Shown in pieces: positions 47,038 to 56,384 of a DNA stretch of 64,000 nucleotides. Below the pieces are notes generated by a model. That model did no database searches, had not been told where the DNA came from, and saw only the letters and a list, made by a program, of their open reading frames with translations. The stretch spans positions 1-64,000 of the forward strand of contig JAPOXD010000009.1 in assembly GCA_026707285.1 (NCBI GenBank). The letters run 5' to 3'. Every line of letters starts with the position of its first letter. Within the stretch, counting starts at the first letter, position 1. The position numbers and the translations under genes were made by a program. The DNA is from Chloroflexota bacterium. GTDB lineage: Bacteria > Chloroflexota > UBA11872.

Positions 47038-49344
47038 CTAACCAGGCGACAAGAAGATTCTATCGTCGAGCAGCTCGAGGCTCACGCCAAAGTACTGACT
47101 CAGCATCGCTCGAAATACATTCACTGATGTAATTCCCTCATACATAGGATTGTCCCCGTTATCAGGAAGCAAATAGGCTGCCAAAATATCGTGACACATC
47201 GGGTCAAAACTGCAGTTCTCTATGCCATGATCGCTCATTATGACGATGATCGGCTTCATCGACGAACGCGCGAGAATTCCGTCAATGATTTCAAGCAGTC
47301 TTGAATTCAACCAAATTATCTGGCCATAGAGCGCCGATTTCACCGTGGGGTCATGCTCGTCAGACCAAGCCCCACCAGGGGCGATTTCCCCGAATTGGTC
47401 GAATGAATAGGGGGAGTGGGGCTTGACCAAGTGAGCAAATACAAACTGCGGCGATGCATCCGCGCCAAGCTCGTTCATATAGTCCATCCAATCAAGAACG
47501 CGACGTGGATCCGTCCAAGTATCTACATAATGATCGACAGCCTGAAATGCATCTGGACGATAGATGGCCTTAGCAAGTGTAGTCTTCAAGAACTTACTCA
47601 TAAATCTGTTAGATAAACTGAAGGCTCGTTGCCAATGATATCTGTATTGCGATCTCTGATCATAGTCGACATACCCGGATATGATTCGACCTTGAGGCGT
47701 AAAATCCACGATTTCCTCTGCATTCCGACTCGTCGCGGTCATTTGCCATCCCGACGACACGTGAGTGTACTTGTAGCCCATTCGAGTTAACATTCTGCCT
47801 AAAGCATGATCAAGCGCCGCATCGTAAATCCGGTATGTATCCACCAGAGATTCATTGCAGGGTCGAGGATGCTGAATATAGCTCATATTCAATGACGATG
47901 TGATTGACCAAACTGAACACGTATAGTTGCTGCGTGCATGTGGATCGACATAGAATCCGCGGGTTTCCAGTTCTTGCACGAATGCACTGTTGTCAAACGA
48001 CTCCGGCGAGCCACTGCGGGGATATCCGTCCAATTGGATCACGTAGACATCCCTCAGGTCGTGCGACGGGATCGCGGACAGACCGTCATTTATTTGCCCT
48101 TTAATATCAGCTGAATTAGCCAGAATAGAATTGTCTTCACGCTGCTGCGTTTGTGTCGAAACGAGCACTTGTAAGAGTTGGAGAATCGGGAACACTATAA
48201 GCACAATGCTTGCGAAGTTGAGGATTCGACCGATCCTGTGTGCGAAGTCTATGCGACCGCGCAATAGCATGGCGGCACCGACGATGAGCGGCACTCCAAT
48301 CCCCAGGAGGAATCTCCAATCCGGCTGCTCTACATCGGTGATGTATATATGGCCATAGGAAAAGAAGATGATCCCGAGCATCCCGGTGAATAAGGCTGCC
48401 GGGGCCGCGCCGTTGAGAACAATCCGAAGCGCGACGAAAACGCCGGTAACTCCGGCCATAATCACAACGCTCGGAAGGATCGCCTCGTAGGCTCGGAGGA
48501 GAATCAGGTTCGTCGCGAGAAAATGCAGAATGGCAAACGCTGGTATGAGCCAGGGAAAGACATAGAAGGAACGCCGCCCGGCCGTTGGTTCCAAGGGTGG
48601 GCGTTGCACGCGCAGCCAGGCTGTCGCCAGCCGCAGCTTGTCCGCGGTTGCTCCGCCGACGACAACGGCAGCCTGGAATCTCCCAAGCACTCGACTGAGC
48701 CGTCGTGCGCCTGGGGAACCGAACAACACGGCTACCACCGCCGCGGCAATCCCACCGGCGAGCCGCATTAGATCCAGCCAGGAACCTTCCAGTGCCGCCC
48801 GCCAGCCATCGCCCCGCCAGATCACGTCGTACGCCAGCGGTCCCTGGTCCGTCGCATTCAGATTGAGCGTCGGTCCCCCACCCTCACCACCAGCCTCCGT
48901 CGTCCCGAAGATGGCGTGGTTCCTCCGCTCATCCGTCACCCAGAGCTGCAGAGTCAACACCTCTCCAGGCACCGGTGCATAGGGCGCGAATTCAAGCACG
49001 TACGGCTGGAGGAGGTGACTGGCCTTGATCCCGACCCGGTCCTGCCGGACAAGCTCCCGGTCCGGACCCCGGAGAAGGGCAGCAACGACCGGCGCCTCCT
49101 CGTCGCGACCCGCGCCGGCCGCGCCCCAGATCCGAACCTCCGACACCACGCCGAGCCCGTCATCCAGGACCTGCTCCACCGATTGCTCGGGCCACACCGG
49201 GCCAACCGCGTCGACGATGTCTCCAGCCGACCGCGCCACGAAGCTCGTGCGCGGCAGCAGGCTCAGCAGGAGCCCCAGGCTGACCAGGCCGAGGATCGCG
49301 GCGGCTAGCCGGAGACGAGCATCACCCAGGGGCATAGCCTTCAC
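47038..49344 (-). CDS. Membrane-anchored sulfatase/alkaline-phosphatase-superfamily protein, copy 1
   Basis: Multiple N-terminal TMs; DVYVIQLDGYPRSGSPESFDNSAFVQELETRGFYVDPHARSNY; FAHLVKPHSPYSFD; PIIVIMSDHGIE. Confidence 0.85.
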   Translation of the reverse strand: MKAMPLGDARLRLAAAILGLVSLGLLLSLLPRTSFVARSAGDIVDAVGPVWPEQSVEQVLDDGLGVVSEVRIWGAAGAGRDEEAPVVAALLRGPDRELVRQDRVGIKASHLLQPYVLEFAPYAPVPGEVLTLQLWVTDERRNHAIFGTTEAGGEGGGPTLNLNATDQGPLAYDVIWRGDGWRAALEGSWLDLMRLAGGIAAAVVAVLFGSPGARRLSRVLGRFQAAVVVGGATADKLRLATAWLRVQRPPLEPTAGRRSFYVFPWLIPAFAILHFLATNLILLRAYEAILPSVVIMAGVTGVFVALRIVLNGAAPAALFTGMLGIIFFSYGHIYITDVEQPDWRFLLGIGVPLIVGAAMLLRGRIDFAHRIGRILNFASIVLIVFPILQLLQVLVSTQTQQREDNSILANSADIKGQINDGLSAIPSHDLRDVYVIQLDGYPRSGSPESFDNSAFVQELETRGFYVDPHARSNYTCSVWSITSSLNMSYIQHPRPCNESLVDTYRIYDAALDHALGRMLTRMGYKYTHVSSGWQMTATSRNAEEIVDFTPQGRIISGYVDYDQRSQYRYHWQRAFSLSNRFMSKFLKTTLAKAIYRPDAFQAVDHYVDTWTDPRRVLDWMDYMNELGADASPQFVFAHLVKPHSPYSFDQFGEIAPGGAWSDEHDPTVKSALYGQIIWLNSRLLEIIDGILARSSMKPIIVIMSDHGIENCSFDPMCHDILAAYLLPDNGDNPMYEGITSVNVFRAMLSQYFGVSLELLDDRIFLSPG

Positions 49345-49345
49345 G

Positions 49346-50099
49346 TTACGCAGGTCTCGCGTGCAGTCGCCAGCGGCGACAGCCCGTCAGCATGAGCCGA
49401 GCCTCCGCAAGCACACGGGACGCGCCAAGACTCCGCGCCGTCGGCAGGATTCGTGGAGGGGCGGCCGGACCGGTCCAAGATCCAACCTTCGGGAACGCGC
49501 TGTCCCAGCCGCTCGGCGATCGCCACGCGCGAGTTGGCCGAGACGGACATGGCCATGTCCAGCACGATGGGGCGCTTCCGAGCCGCGGGAATGGCGAAGG
49601 CCATGGGGTTGTTGCCGACCATACGCTTCCGTCCGCCAAAGGGGAGCATCGTGGGCCCGGCGTTGGTGGCGGCAAACCCGATCATCCGGTTCGGGAGCGC
49701 CATCATGGCGAAGTGGGCCGCCGCGCCAAAGTGGTTGCTCCCCTTGGTGAACGCGGTGGCCGCGCCATTGGCGTGGGCCTTGCGAATGACCGCCTGCATG
49801 GTGAAGTGGCCCGCGACCACACCAGGGGCGCGATCACCGTCCACGTGCACCCGTCGCGGGCGTCTCGCTGACGATTCGTGGCTGCGCGGTCATCTTGGTG
49901 GATCCGCGCCGGATCTCCTTGCAGTACTTCGGCAGCATCACGTGGCCGTGGGTGCGGACGCCGCGCATGTCGGCGGCGATGAGGTTGTCGGCCAGGATGC
50001 CGGCGTGGTCGGCGCTCAGCCCGAGATTTTGCAGAAGCGCGAGGTCGAAGCGGCGAAGGTCCGCTTCGGGGACGCGGACATATTCGTCGGGCGGCATGG
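49346..50099 (-). pseudogene. Truncated, frameshifted copy of the Ldh_2 gene 45456-46511
   Basis: Split over ORFs 49834-50145 and 49341-49850; extra C at GTCCACGTGCACCCGTCGCGGGC (intact copy GTCCACGTGCACCGTCGCGGGC); homology lost after GWILDR. Confidence 0.88.
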
Positions 50100-50270
50100 C
50101 GGGACCGATTCGGGGAATGCAGGACGACTCAGAATCGTACGTCAAGCGTGGATCGGCGAAGGACCGGAGCGCGCGACGGGTGTGATCTCGGTCGTCTTGG
50201 ACGGTGCGCCGCAGGCGACGTTGGCCCGGGTTGCTACGGTCATCGCCGCCGCTCCGAACGGGACACCACC

Positions 50271-50577
50271 ATGCCCGCCCTTGGCGATGCCGCCATGGAA
50301 GCCGTAGTACGCGCGCTATACGCGCATCCGAACCGTCGCCATGCGGTACCCGTTGACTCCGAAGAAGCTGTCGGAAGCCTGCGAATCTCCCTGGAGCAGA
50401 CCGTCACCCGGCGGTACGGAACCGACGCCATGTGGGCCGCGGCGTTCGGATCGAGGTGGAGCACGACGATGACGGCATTCCGCATCGGGCATGGCTATGG
50501 CGAGGCTTGGTCGACGGTCAGCGCCCCATGCGCGATGGCTTTAGCAACCAATCGCGCCGCGTGCGGGCCTAGTCTCA
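50271..50577 (+). pseudogene. Frameshifted copy of the 100-aa ORF 46685-46987
   Basis: MPALGDAAMEAVVRALYAHPNRRHAVPVDSEEAVGSL...DAMW, then one G missing (ATGTGGGCC vs ATGTGGGGCC); homology continues in +1 frame as RGVRIEVEHDDDGIPHRAWLWRGLVDGQRPMRDGFSNQSRRVRA. Confidence 0.8.
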
Positions 50578-50807
50578 CACCAATACCAGAATTGCCGGAG
50601 CCCCGCAGCTAGGCGAGCCGACGCCGAAAGGCAACATCTCCTTCTAAGCTGCCCAACGATCGCCCTAGCTGTAGTGACCACAGCGGTATGGTCACTACAC
50701 TTGGCGCGAGTCTCCGCCTCAGCCTCGGCGCTCCCTGCGTGGCTCACGCCACGCCGCATCGGGGTCACCCGGCATTCGAATATTACCGGCGCATACAGAG
50801 AGTCACG

Positions 50808-53120
50808 TCACTCAAATGTTGAATAGACCTTATCTTCCAACATTTCAAACTGCAGATCAAAGTAATAGTTAAGGATCGATCTAAATATGTTCACTGGAGT
50901 AATATGCGGATAAATCGCTGATTCACCTCCATCCGGCAACAGATACGCCGCAAGGATCTCGGTAGCCATCGGATGTCCAAAGCCAATCTCACGACTCCCG
51001 TGATCCGACGCAATCACGATGATCGGCGGCTCGTCGTATTCCTTCAGTATGGCGTCGATCACTTCAAGAAGCCGGTCGTTGAGCCAGAGGATTTGCCCAT
51101 AGTGCGGCGAAGCCACTGTTGGATCATGCTCCGGACTCCATCCTCCCCAATCCGGCGAAATGTTCCCGTGCCTATCGAAGGAGAATGGCGAATGGGGCTT
51201 GAGGAAGTGAGAAAAGACGAATTTTGGCCCGCTGGCGCCTGCGACATTCTTCATGAACTCGATCCATTGCAAGGCGAAGGACGGTTGCTTCCAATTGTGG
51301 GAGCAAGAGACTGTTTGCCATCTTGCATCCAAGCGAATAAATCGCCACGCCATGGTGGTGCGAAGGAATTCAGCCGTAAACTCGTTCGGTAGATCCAATA
51401 TTCGTTCAATGAAACATAGGTCGTGGGTGGCCGATTCGGACACAATGGGCCCGTTTGGTCCGAAGGAAATGTTCAAATCGGCGGCAGGGCTGGTATCCGT
51501 GAAATACCAGCCCGAGGAAATGTGTATATAGCGATAGCCCAAGGATTGTAGGATGCGCCCCAGCGCATGGTCGTTTCCCGTCTGATAGAGTTGATGTGAA
51601 CCCTGGTGTTCGTGAGTGTACGGATGATAGTGATTCATGTTCAGGAATGCAGATATGGCCCACGGGGTGCGTGTATAGTTGCTGCGCGCATTCGGATCAA
51701 CGTAGAATCCGCGGCTCTCCAGCTCGGTATGAAAGGCGGAGTTGTCGAATGACGGAGGCGAACCGCTGCGAGGGTATTCGTCGAGGATTATGAAATAGAT
51801 ATCTCGCATATCATCAGGAGAATCAGTGGCATTGATTTGGGTGATCCGCTGTTCGAGGCCAGGAAACGCTGTCAGGGAGGCTCCACCGCGTTCCGGTTGG
51901 AAACTTGCGCTGAGGACAAAGGAGAGAATCTGGATGGTAGGTAGCGCAAGAAGGACGACGCTTCCGAGATTAAGAAAACGCAGGACGGCAGGCGTGAGCA
52001 CGATGCGTTTTAGGAGGATTGCGGCTCCGAGGATGGTTGGGACGAAGATGCCGAGGAAATACCGATCGTCCGGGGCATTGTTGTCGGTATAGATGTGACC
52101 ATAGGAAAAGAAGGCTATACCCAAGAGACTCGTGAATACTGCTGCGGCTGCTGCGGACCCGAGGATAGTCCGCATCGCGATGAATATGACGGTGACAATC
52201 ACCGTAACGACTGCGCCAACCGTAATCGCTTCGTATGCTCGGACTAGGTGCAGGTTGGTAGCAAGGTAGTGCAATATGGCGAACGCGGGGATGAGCCACG
52301 GAAAGAGATAGATGGCACGGCCTGTTGGCGCCCGCTTGGTATCCGATCTTTGCTCTTTCAGTCCAGTCGTACCGACAGTCGCGCTCGTGCAATGGGTCCG
52401 CCGGCGGCGCGAACAGCCGAACCTGATCGATCGCCGGAGCGCCTGACTCAACCGACGGGAAACGAGCGGAGAGAGGAATACGGCGACCACGGCGGCGGCA
52501 ATGCCGCCGGCTAGGCGTAGGAGATCGAGGCTCGAACCCGCCAGCGCCGCCCGCCAGCTATCGCCCCGCCAGATCATTTCGTATGCCAGCGGGCCCTGGT
52601 CGGTCGGATTCAGGTTCAGGGTGGGTCCGCCGCCGTCGTCACCCGGCTCCGTAGTGCCAAAGACGATGTGATTGCTCCGCTCGGGCGACACCCACAGTTG
52701 CAGAATCAACGTCTCACCAGGGGCCGGACGGTACGGTGCGAATTCGAGCACGTACGGTTCGAGGAGGTGACTGGCCTTGATCCCGACCCGCTCCTGCCGC
52801 ACCAGCTCGCGGTCCGGTCCCTGCAAAAGCCCGGCCACGATCGGCGCCTCGCCGCGCCCCACGCCGGAGGCGCCCCAAATCCGGATCTCCGACACCACGC
52901 CGAGCCCGTCATCCAGCACCTGCTCCACCGATTGCTCCGGCCACACCGGGCCGACGGCATCTACGATGTCCCCAGCCGATCGCGCCACGAAGCTGGTGCG
53001 CGGCAACAGACTGAGCAGGAGCCCCAGACTGACCAGGGCGAGAAGTGCAGATGCAAGACGGAGACGAGCGTCAGTCACGAAATCGGCTGAAACGATGCGT
53101 GGTTGTGATGGTAAATCCAC
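50808..53120 (-). CDS. Membrane-anchored sulfatase/alkaline-phosphatase-superfamily protein, copy 2
   Basis: DIYFIILDEYPRSGSPPSFDNSAFHTELESRGFYVDPNARSNYTRTPW; FSHFLKPHSPFSFD; PIIVIASDHGSRE; N-terminus nearly the same as copy 1. Confidence 0.85.
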   Translation of the reverse strand: MDLPSQPRIVSADFVTDARLRLASALLALVSLGLLLSLLPRTSFVARSAGDIVDAVGPVWPEQSVEQVLDDGLGVVSEIRIWGASGVGRGEAPIVAGLLQGPDRELVRQERVGIKASHLLEPYVLEFAPYRPAPGETLILQLWVSPERSNHIVFGTTEPGDDGGGPTLNLNPTDQGPLAYEMIWRGDSWRAALAGSSLDLLRLAGGIAAAVVAVFLSPLVSRRLSQALRRSIRFGCSRRRRTHCTSATVGTTGLKEQRSDTKRAPTGRAIYLFPWLIPAFAILHYLATNLHLVRAYEAITVGAVVTVIVTVIFIAMRTILGSAAAAAVFTSLLGIAFFSYGHIYTDNNAPDDRYFLGIFVPTILGAAILLKRIVLTPAVLRFLNLGSVVLLALPTIQILSFVLSASFQPERGGASLTAFPGLEQRITQINATDSPDDMRDIYFIILDEYPRSGSPPSFDNSAFHTELESRGFYVDPNARSNYTRTPWAISAFLNMNHYHPYTHEHQGSHQLYQTGNDHALGRILQSLGYRYIHISSGWYFTDTSPAADLNISFGPNGPIVSESATHDLCFIERILDLPNEFTAEFLRTTMAWRFIRLDARWQTVSCSHNWKQPSFALQWIEFMKNVAGASGPKFVFSHFLKPHSPFSFDRHGNISPDWGGWSPEHDPTVASPHYGQILWLNDRLLEVIDAILKEYDEPPIIVIASDHGSREIGFGHPMATEILAAYLLPDGGESAIYPHITPVNIFRSILNYYFDLQFEMLEDKVYSTFE

Positions 53121-53368
53121 GGCGCCAGCAAATCATAAATGCCGGGGCATCCGCCACTTGCCAGCGGGCGGTCCGAAGCCTCGAGGCGCCACGTCGGTCC
53201 CACGCCACGCGCCCTATCGCGTTGCTGAAGCCTTGAATACACCGAGCAAAGTCGAGTGCGAGGGACGCGGATGGGCGCGGTGTCGACTCCTCACGGCGAG
53301 ACGGCCGATAAGCGAGCGGTCACAGCCGGTCCCTTGTCGTGCATTCACCTCCGGCGGCGCCGCACGCG

Positions 53369-54391
53369 CTAAGGGGCTTCGGCTTCCAGTGCGGCGAGCG
53401 CCTCGGCGGCCATCCGCTTCTTGGCCGGGTCGGGATCGCGGGCGACGATGCGCTGCAGCGTGGCGCGGGCCTCGATGCCGCCCTTGGCGGCCACCTCGAA
53501 CGCCATGGCATCGCGCTTTTCGTTGTACTGCGGGTCGAATTCCCCCATGTTGAGGTCCCAGTCGCGCCAGTAGTACTGGTGCTGACCCGGCGCCCAGCCC
53601 GCGTAGATGTCTTCCCACGAGACGTCGGGATCGTGTGGATTCAAGCTGCCGGGCAAGATCGGATCGGCGATGCGCTGGAAACGCAGGTCCACCGACAGGC
53701 GCAGCCGCGACCCCGTGGCCGGGGCCCCGCGATGGACCGTCATGCTGTGGAAGAAAAGCACGTCGCCTTGGTTGAAGGTGCCGCCCACCCACGTTCCATG
53801 CAGCGGGTCCGAAATCTCCGTACCGCTGGCGCCGAGCGCCGGGACAAAGTCGAAGACGCCCTTCCGGTGCGATCCGGCAGCGATCTCGAGCCCGCCCATC
53901 TCCGACGTCAAGTCGGTGAGGGGAATCCAGGCGGTGATGGTGTCGGCGGCGCCCTGCACGGGAACGAAATCCTGGTGCGCCGGCGTGGTGTAGGCCGTGC
54001 GCTCGGGGAATATCACGCGGGCGATGACGCGCGGTTGCGGCATGACGGGGGCATCCAGGACTCGCTCCATCAGGTCCATGAGCTCCGACCGATGCTGCAG
54101 GGCGTGAAACGCGGGCAGGCTGTAGAGCCGGTTGTAGACCTTCTGATACTCCGGCTCGGGCTCAACGGCGAATGCGCTGGGATCGGCGATTTGGTCGTCC
54201 GCCGGGCTGTCGGCGGCGATCCACTGAGCGTCCCGCAGCACGGGAAGGAATTGCCGACGCAGGTCTTCGACCACGGGCGGCGGCAGAAGGCCACGAATGA
54301 AAAGGTAGCCGTCGCGGTCGAAGCGACTACGCACATCGGCGGCGGCGCCGGCGATATCGGTGGCGTCGAAGAAGGGCCGCACGTCGCTCAT
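53369..54391 (-). CDS. Phytanoyl-CoA dioxygenase (PhyH) family protein
   Basis: MSDVRPFFDATDIAG; FDRDGYLFIRGLLPPPVVEDLR; YTTPAHQDFVPVQGAADTITAWIPLTD; GDVLFFHSMTVHRGAPATGSRLRLSVD. Confidence 0.9.
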   Translation of the reverse strand: MSDVRPFFDATDIAGAAADVRSRFDRDGYLFIRGLLPPPVVEDLRRQFLPVLRDAQWIAADSPADDQIADPSAFAVEPEPEYQKVYNRLYSLPAFHALQHRSELMDLMERVLDAPVMPQPRVIARVIFPERTAYTTPAHQDFVPVQGAADTITAWIPLTDLTSEMGGLEIAAGSHRKGVFDFVPALGASGTEISDPLHGTWVGGTFNQGDVLFFHSMTVHRGAPATGSRLRLSVDLRFQRIADPILPGSLNPHDPDVSWEDIYAGWAPGQHQYYWRDWDLNMGEFDPQYNEKRDAMAFEVAAKGGIEARATLQRIVARDPDPAKKRMAAEALAALEAEAP

Positions 54392-54462
54392 TGTCGGACT
54401 CTCAGGAGCCGTGTCGTCGTGCGTGAGTGTAGCGAGCCCCGACTCCAACGCCGCCGCACGCG

Positions 54463-55485
54463 CTACGCGGTATCGGCGTCGAGGGCGGCCAGCGCCTCGG
54501 CGGCCTTGCGCTGCTTGGCGGGGTCGGGGTCACGGGCGACGATGCGCAGCAGCGTGGCTCGGGCCTCCGCGTCGCCCTTGGCGGCCAGCTCGAACGCCAT
54601 GGCGTCCCGCTTCTCGTTGTATCGCGTGTCGAACTCTGCAACGTCAAGGTCCCAGTCGCGCCAGAAGTACTGGTGCTGCCCGGGCGCCCAGCCCTCGTAA
54701 ATCTGCTCCCAGGTGACGTCGGGGTCATGCGGCTTGAGGCTGCCCGGCGCGATGGGATCGGCCAGCCGCTGAAACCGGAGGTCCACCGACAGCCGCAGGC
54801 GAGCGCCCGTGGCCGGCGCCCCGCGATGGACCGTCATGCTGTGAAAGAACAGCACGTCGCCTTGCTGGAAGGTGCCGCCCACCCAGGCGCCGTGCAGCGG
54901 ATCGGTGATTTCCGTGCCGCCCGCGCCCAGCGCCGGAACGAAGTCGAACACGCCTTTTCGGTGGGTGCCGGCCGCGATCTGGAGTCCGCCCATCTCCGGT
55001 GACAAGTCGGTGAGCGGAATCCAGGCCGTGATGGTGTCGGCGGCGCCTTGCACGGGCACGAAATCCTGGTGCGCCGGCGTGGTGTGGGCGGTGCGCCCGG
55101 GGAACAACACGCGGGCGATGACGCGCGGTTGCGGAATCACGGGAGCGTCGAGCACCGCTCCGATGAGGTCCAGCAGCTCGGCACGGTGCTGCAAGGCGTG
55201 AAACGCGGGCAGCCGGTAGAGCTGGTTGTAGACCTTTTGGTAGGCCGGCTCGGGCTCGACCGCGAAGGCGCTCAGCTCGGCGACTTGGTCATCCGGCGGG
55301 GAGTCGGCGGCGATCCAGTCGGCATCGCGCAGCACGGCGAGGAATTGGCGGCGCAAGTCCTCAACCACGGGCGGCGGCATCAGGCCGCGCACGAAGAGAT
55401 AGCCGTCGCGGTCGAAGCGACTGCGAGCCGCGTCGCCGTCACCGGCGATTTCAGTGGCGTCGAAGAAGGGGCGAACGTCGCTCAT
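54463..55485 (-). CDS. Phytanoyl-CoA dioxygenase (PhyH) family protein (tandem paralog)
   Basis: MSDVRPFFDATEIAGDGDAARSRFDRDGYLFVRGLMPPPVVEDLR; HTTPAHQDFVPVQGAADTITAW; start CAT at 55483. Confidence 0.9.
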   Translation of the reverse strand: MSDVRPFFDATEIAGDGDAARSRFDRDGYLFVRGLMPPPVVEDLRRQFLAVLRDADWIAADSPPDDQVAELSAFAVEPEPAYQKVYNQLYRLPAFHALQHRAELLDLIGAVLDAPVIPQPRVIARVLFPGRTAHTTPAHQDFVPVQGAADTITAWIPLTDLSPEMGGLQIAAGTHRKGVFDFVPALGAGGTEITDPLHGAWVGGTFQQGDVLFFHSMTVHRGAPATGARLRLSVDLRFQRLADPIAPGSLKPHDPDVTWEQIYEGWAPGQHQYFWRDWDLDVAEFDTRYNEKRDAMAFELAAKGDAEARATLLRIVARDPDPAKQRKAAEALAALDADTA

Positions 55486-55534
55486 GATCAGACTCTCGGG
55501 AGCCCTGTCGTCGTGCGTGAGTGTAGCGAGCGCG

Positions 55535-56374
55535 TTAGGCCGGGAGAATGTCCAGGGGCGGGACGCTTGCCAGCAGACCGGCGTCCGTCGCGCGGCGGTA
55601 GAGTTCTTCAAGACCGGCGGCGCCCGGCGTCCCCATGTCACAGGTCAAGTCGTTGACGTACATCCGCGTGAACGCCGCCGTGAGGTCGGCGTCAACTTCC
55701 GGGGCAAAGCTTCGGGCGTAGGCCAGCGCCGGCTCGGGATGCGCATCGGCCCAGGCGATGGAGGCGCTCAGGGCGGACGCCAGCGCGCGCTGTCGGGCCT
55801 CGCCGAGTCCGCGTCGCACCACGTTGAGGCCCAGCGGCAAGGGGAGGCCGGTCGAGGCGAACCAGCGCTCGCCCAGATCGACCTGCTTGATCAATCCGTA
55901 GTCGGCGTAGTTGAGCTGGCCCTCATGGATGACAATTCCCGCCGTCACCGAGCCGTCCCGAACGGCAGGCAGCACGTCCGCGAAGGCCATCTCGACCGGC
56001 TCAAACGGGGGCAGGAAGATGCGGCCGAGGAGGTAGGCGGTGGTGTGCTCGCCGGGGATTGCCACCGCCGCGCCGCGAATCTCGGCCTCCGCGCTTCGCG
56101 CGACGACGATGGGGCCGTAGTTGAGGCCCATCGAGCACCCGCAAGCCGTGATGCGGTACTTGTTCGCGACATAGGGATAGGCGCCGGCCGACACCTGGGA
56201 CATGTCGAGGTCGCCGGCAAAGGCGCGCCGATTCAACGCCTGGATGTCGGCGTGGACTTCGGAATAGCCGCCGGACGGCAAGCCTTCCACCGTCACCTTG
56301 CCGTGGGCCAGCGCGTAGAACATGAACGCGTCGTCGGCGTCGGGGCTGTGGCCCACGGTCACCCGCGTCAACAC
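55535..56374 (-). CDS. mqnD: 1,4-dihydroxy-6-naphthoate synthase
   Basis: VGHSPDADDAFMFYALAHGKV; IHEGQLNYADYGLIKQVDLGERWFASTGLPLPLGLNVVRR. Confidence 0.92.
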   Translation of the reverse strand: MLTRVTVGHSPDADDAFMFYALAHGKVTVEGLPSGGYSEVHADIQALNRRAFAGDLDMSQVSAGAYPYVANKYRITACGCSMGLNYGPIVVARSAEAEIRGAAVAIPGEHTTAYLLGRIFLPPFEPVEMAFADVLPAVRDGSVTAGIVIHEGQLNYADYGLIKQVDLGERWFASTGLPLPLGLNVVRRGLGEARQRALASALSASIAWADAHPEPALAYARSFAPEVDADLTAAFTRMYVNDLTCDMGTPGAAGLEELYRRATDAGLLASVPPLDILPA

Positions 56375-56384
56375 AGGCTGGCGC

